Assembly (NCBI GenBank): GCA_021827545.1
Contig: JAKAVH010000188.1
Span: 1-5,461 of the forward strand
Source of the DNA: Thermoplasmata archaeon
GTDB lineage: Archaea; Thermoplasmatota; Thermoplasmata; UBA184
DNA: 5,461 nt
Reading direction: 5' to 3'
Shown: positions 4,474 through 5,461 of the stretch, piece after piece
How the letters are laid out: every line of letters begins with the position of its first letter
Numbering within the stretch: the first letter of the stretch is position 1
The notes under the pieces: model-generated
Database searches by the model: none
Seen by the model: only the letters and a program-made list of their open reading frames with translations
What the model was told of the DNA's origin: nothing
Position numbers and translations under genes: made by a program

Positions 4474-5461
4474 GGCCGGAACCCCCGTTCCAGGATCGAT
4501 ACGGTCACCGACGAGCCCGTACCCGCGTGGCTGTGGATCGCGCCGCGGGCGTTCGGGATCTGGAGCGCCTTGGAACCGAAGTGCTTCTGGATCGTTCCCT
4601 GCAGCTGCCAGAACGCGAAGACTCCCTGCATCAGTCCCGTGGCACCGACCGGGTGGCCGCACGCGATCAGTCCGCCGGAAGGGTTCACGGGGATCGCCCC
4701 CGCGTTCGGCGTCGGGAAGCCGTAGTCGATCGTCTTGAGGAACGGATCGCCTCGCTCCACGAAATCGTATCCTTCGCCGTACCGGCAGAGTCCGAGGTCT
4801 TCGTAGGTCTGGATCTCGCTCGATGCGTACGCGTCGTGCAGTTCGATGAAATCGAGCTCGCGGTTCGGGTTCGTGATCCCGGCCATCCGGTACGCCTCGA
4901 GCCCGGCCGCCCGGCCGGCCCGGAACGAGTGGACCCCCGGGTAAGCGAGCGACTGGTAATCCTCCTCCTTCTCGTTGGGCATGAGCGGGACCTTGCCGAA
5001 CGGCCGGTCGGCGAGCCGCATCGTGTCGGTGCCGCACCCCACGCCGATGATGCGGACCGGACGGTCCGTGAACTCCCGAGCCCTCCGTTCGTCACAGAGG
5101 ATCGCCACCGCGGCCCCGTCGCTCATCGTGCAGATCTGCTCGCGCGTGAGCGGGTAGCTGATCATCTCCGAGCGCAGCACGTCGTCGACGGTCAGGCGCT
5201 TCGGGTACTGCGCGTACGGGTTGTTCAGCGCGTTCAAATGGTTCTTCACGGACACCATGCTCATGATCCGGGAGCCCTCGGCGATCGCCCGACGCTGGGC
5301 TTCCCGCTCGTCGGTGATGTGGCCGAACTTGCGCTTGCGGATGTACTCGTAGATGTGGCGGACGACCATCAGGGCGTAGTAGCCGGTGTAAAAGCCGCCG
5401 AGGGGAAAGTCGAAGTTCGTGTCCGACGCCAAGGCGATGAACTCGTTGCCTTTCCACGTGG
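4470..5461 (-). CDS. Thiolase (SCP2/acetyl-CoA C-acyltransferase type), N-terminus cut by the right edge
   Basis: Thiolases condense two acyl-CoAs or cleave 3-ketoacyl-CoA. About 330 C-terminal residues are visible; the frame is open to the right edge (GNEFIALASD... continues upstream of a TTG at 5432), so that TTG is not the start. Recognisable blocks include MVSVKNHLNALNNP; the substrate-domain CTMSDGAAVAIL; the catalytic-type His in ELHDAYASSEI (codon 4836-4838); and NPSGG followed by CGHPVGATG with its active-site His (codon 4653-4655), then a C-terminal HAGTGSS segment. The nucleophilic Cys of this family lies in the missing N-terminal third, so activity cannot be confirmed. A charged stretch (IRKRKFGHITDEREAQRR) before MVSVKNH looks longer than in many archaeal relatives, judged from memory. 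The TGA overlaps the DUF35 ATG, so the two are one operon. An HMG-CoA synthase gene beyond the right edge would point to the mevalonate pathway; its absence would favour fatty-acid metabolism. Confidence 0.94.
   Translation of the reverse strand, partial: TWKGNEFIALASDTNFDFPLGGFYTGYYALMVVRHIYEYIRKRKFGHITDEREAQRRAIAEGSRIMSMVSVKNHLNALNNPYAQYPKRLTVDDVLRSEMISYPLTREQICTMSDGAAVAILCDERRAREFTDRPVRIIGVGCGTDTMRLADRPFGKVPLMPNEKEEDYQSLAYPGVHSFRAGRAAGLEAYRMAGITNPNRELDFIELHDAYASSEIQTYEDLGLCRYGEGYDFVERGDPFLKTIDYGFPTPNAGAIPVNPSGGLIACGHPVGATGLMQGVFAFWQLQGTIQKHFGSKALQIPNARGAIHSHAGTGSSVTVSILERGFRP
4478..4491 (-). promoter_or_regulatory. Small hairpin showing a G-run before the DUF35 start
   Basis: Minus strand GGAAC-GGGG-GTTCC: a 5-bp stem with a four-G loop at 4483-4486, 9 bases from the DUF35 ATG and within the last codons of the thiolase. 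It parallels the hairpin before uvrA. The G-run could be the ribosome-binding element. Coding constraint of the thiolase end also applies to these bases. Confidence 0.3.

Noticed and set aside
3829..4725. 298-codon plus-strand frame across the DUF35/thiolase region
   Set aside because: It is antisense to two well-supported genes and shows no domain features.
4474..5037. Upstream extension of the DUF35 frame through the thiolase gene
   Set aside because: It is out-of-frame thiolase sequence in GC-rich DNA; the ATGA overlap and homology fix the start at 4473.
5430..5432. TTG start codon for the thiolase
   Set aside because: The frame continues upstream to the window edge with thiolase-like sequence, and the family's N-terminal domain with the nucleophilic Cys is still missing.

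Overview
This window reads as a piece of an archaeal chromosome with roughly two-thirds G+C. The evidence is an archaeal-type topoisomerase IA; a thiolase followed by a DUF35 zinc-ribbon/OB-fold protein; a tRNA-Phe without an encoded CCA end; and short A/T islands placed like archaeal TATA boxes (box A) about 26 bases before gene starts. The proteins lack the strong acidic bias of haloarchaea. A high-GC, probably mesophilic lineage such as an environmental Thermoplasmatota fits best, but the phylum is an inference and was not tested.

All protein genes are on the minus strand; only the tRNA is on the plus strand. Read in their own direction, from the right edge: a thiolase lacking its N-terminus (4470-5461) overlaps a DUF35 gene (3940-4473) by ATGA. 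A structured gap (3776-3939) separates this pair from tRNA-Phe (3702-3775, +). The tRNA is divergent from topA (1025-3511), and their shared spacer (3512-3701) holds a likely promoter for each and a short repeated motif. A 128-base spacer with a 16-bp palindrome and a strong TATA box then leads into a creatininase-family hydrolase gene (174-896). Eighteen bases later comes the start of uvrA (1-155), cut by the left edge.

The thiolase/DUF35 pair is the familiar archaeal arrangement in which the DUF35 protein supports acyl-CoA condensation or cleavage (mevalonate entry or fatty-acid turnover). topA and uvrA handle DNA topology and nucleotide excision repair. The creatininase-family gene has no obvious functional link to either neighbour.

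No defence system, CRISPR array, insertion sequence or phage gene is visible, and I found no undescribed multigene system. The points most worth a second look are the basic, H1-like tail after four zinc ribbons on TopA, the promoter architecture of the topA/tRNA spacer and of the creatininase gene, and G-run hairpins placed directly before two start codons.
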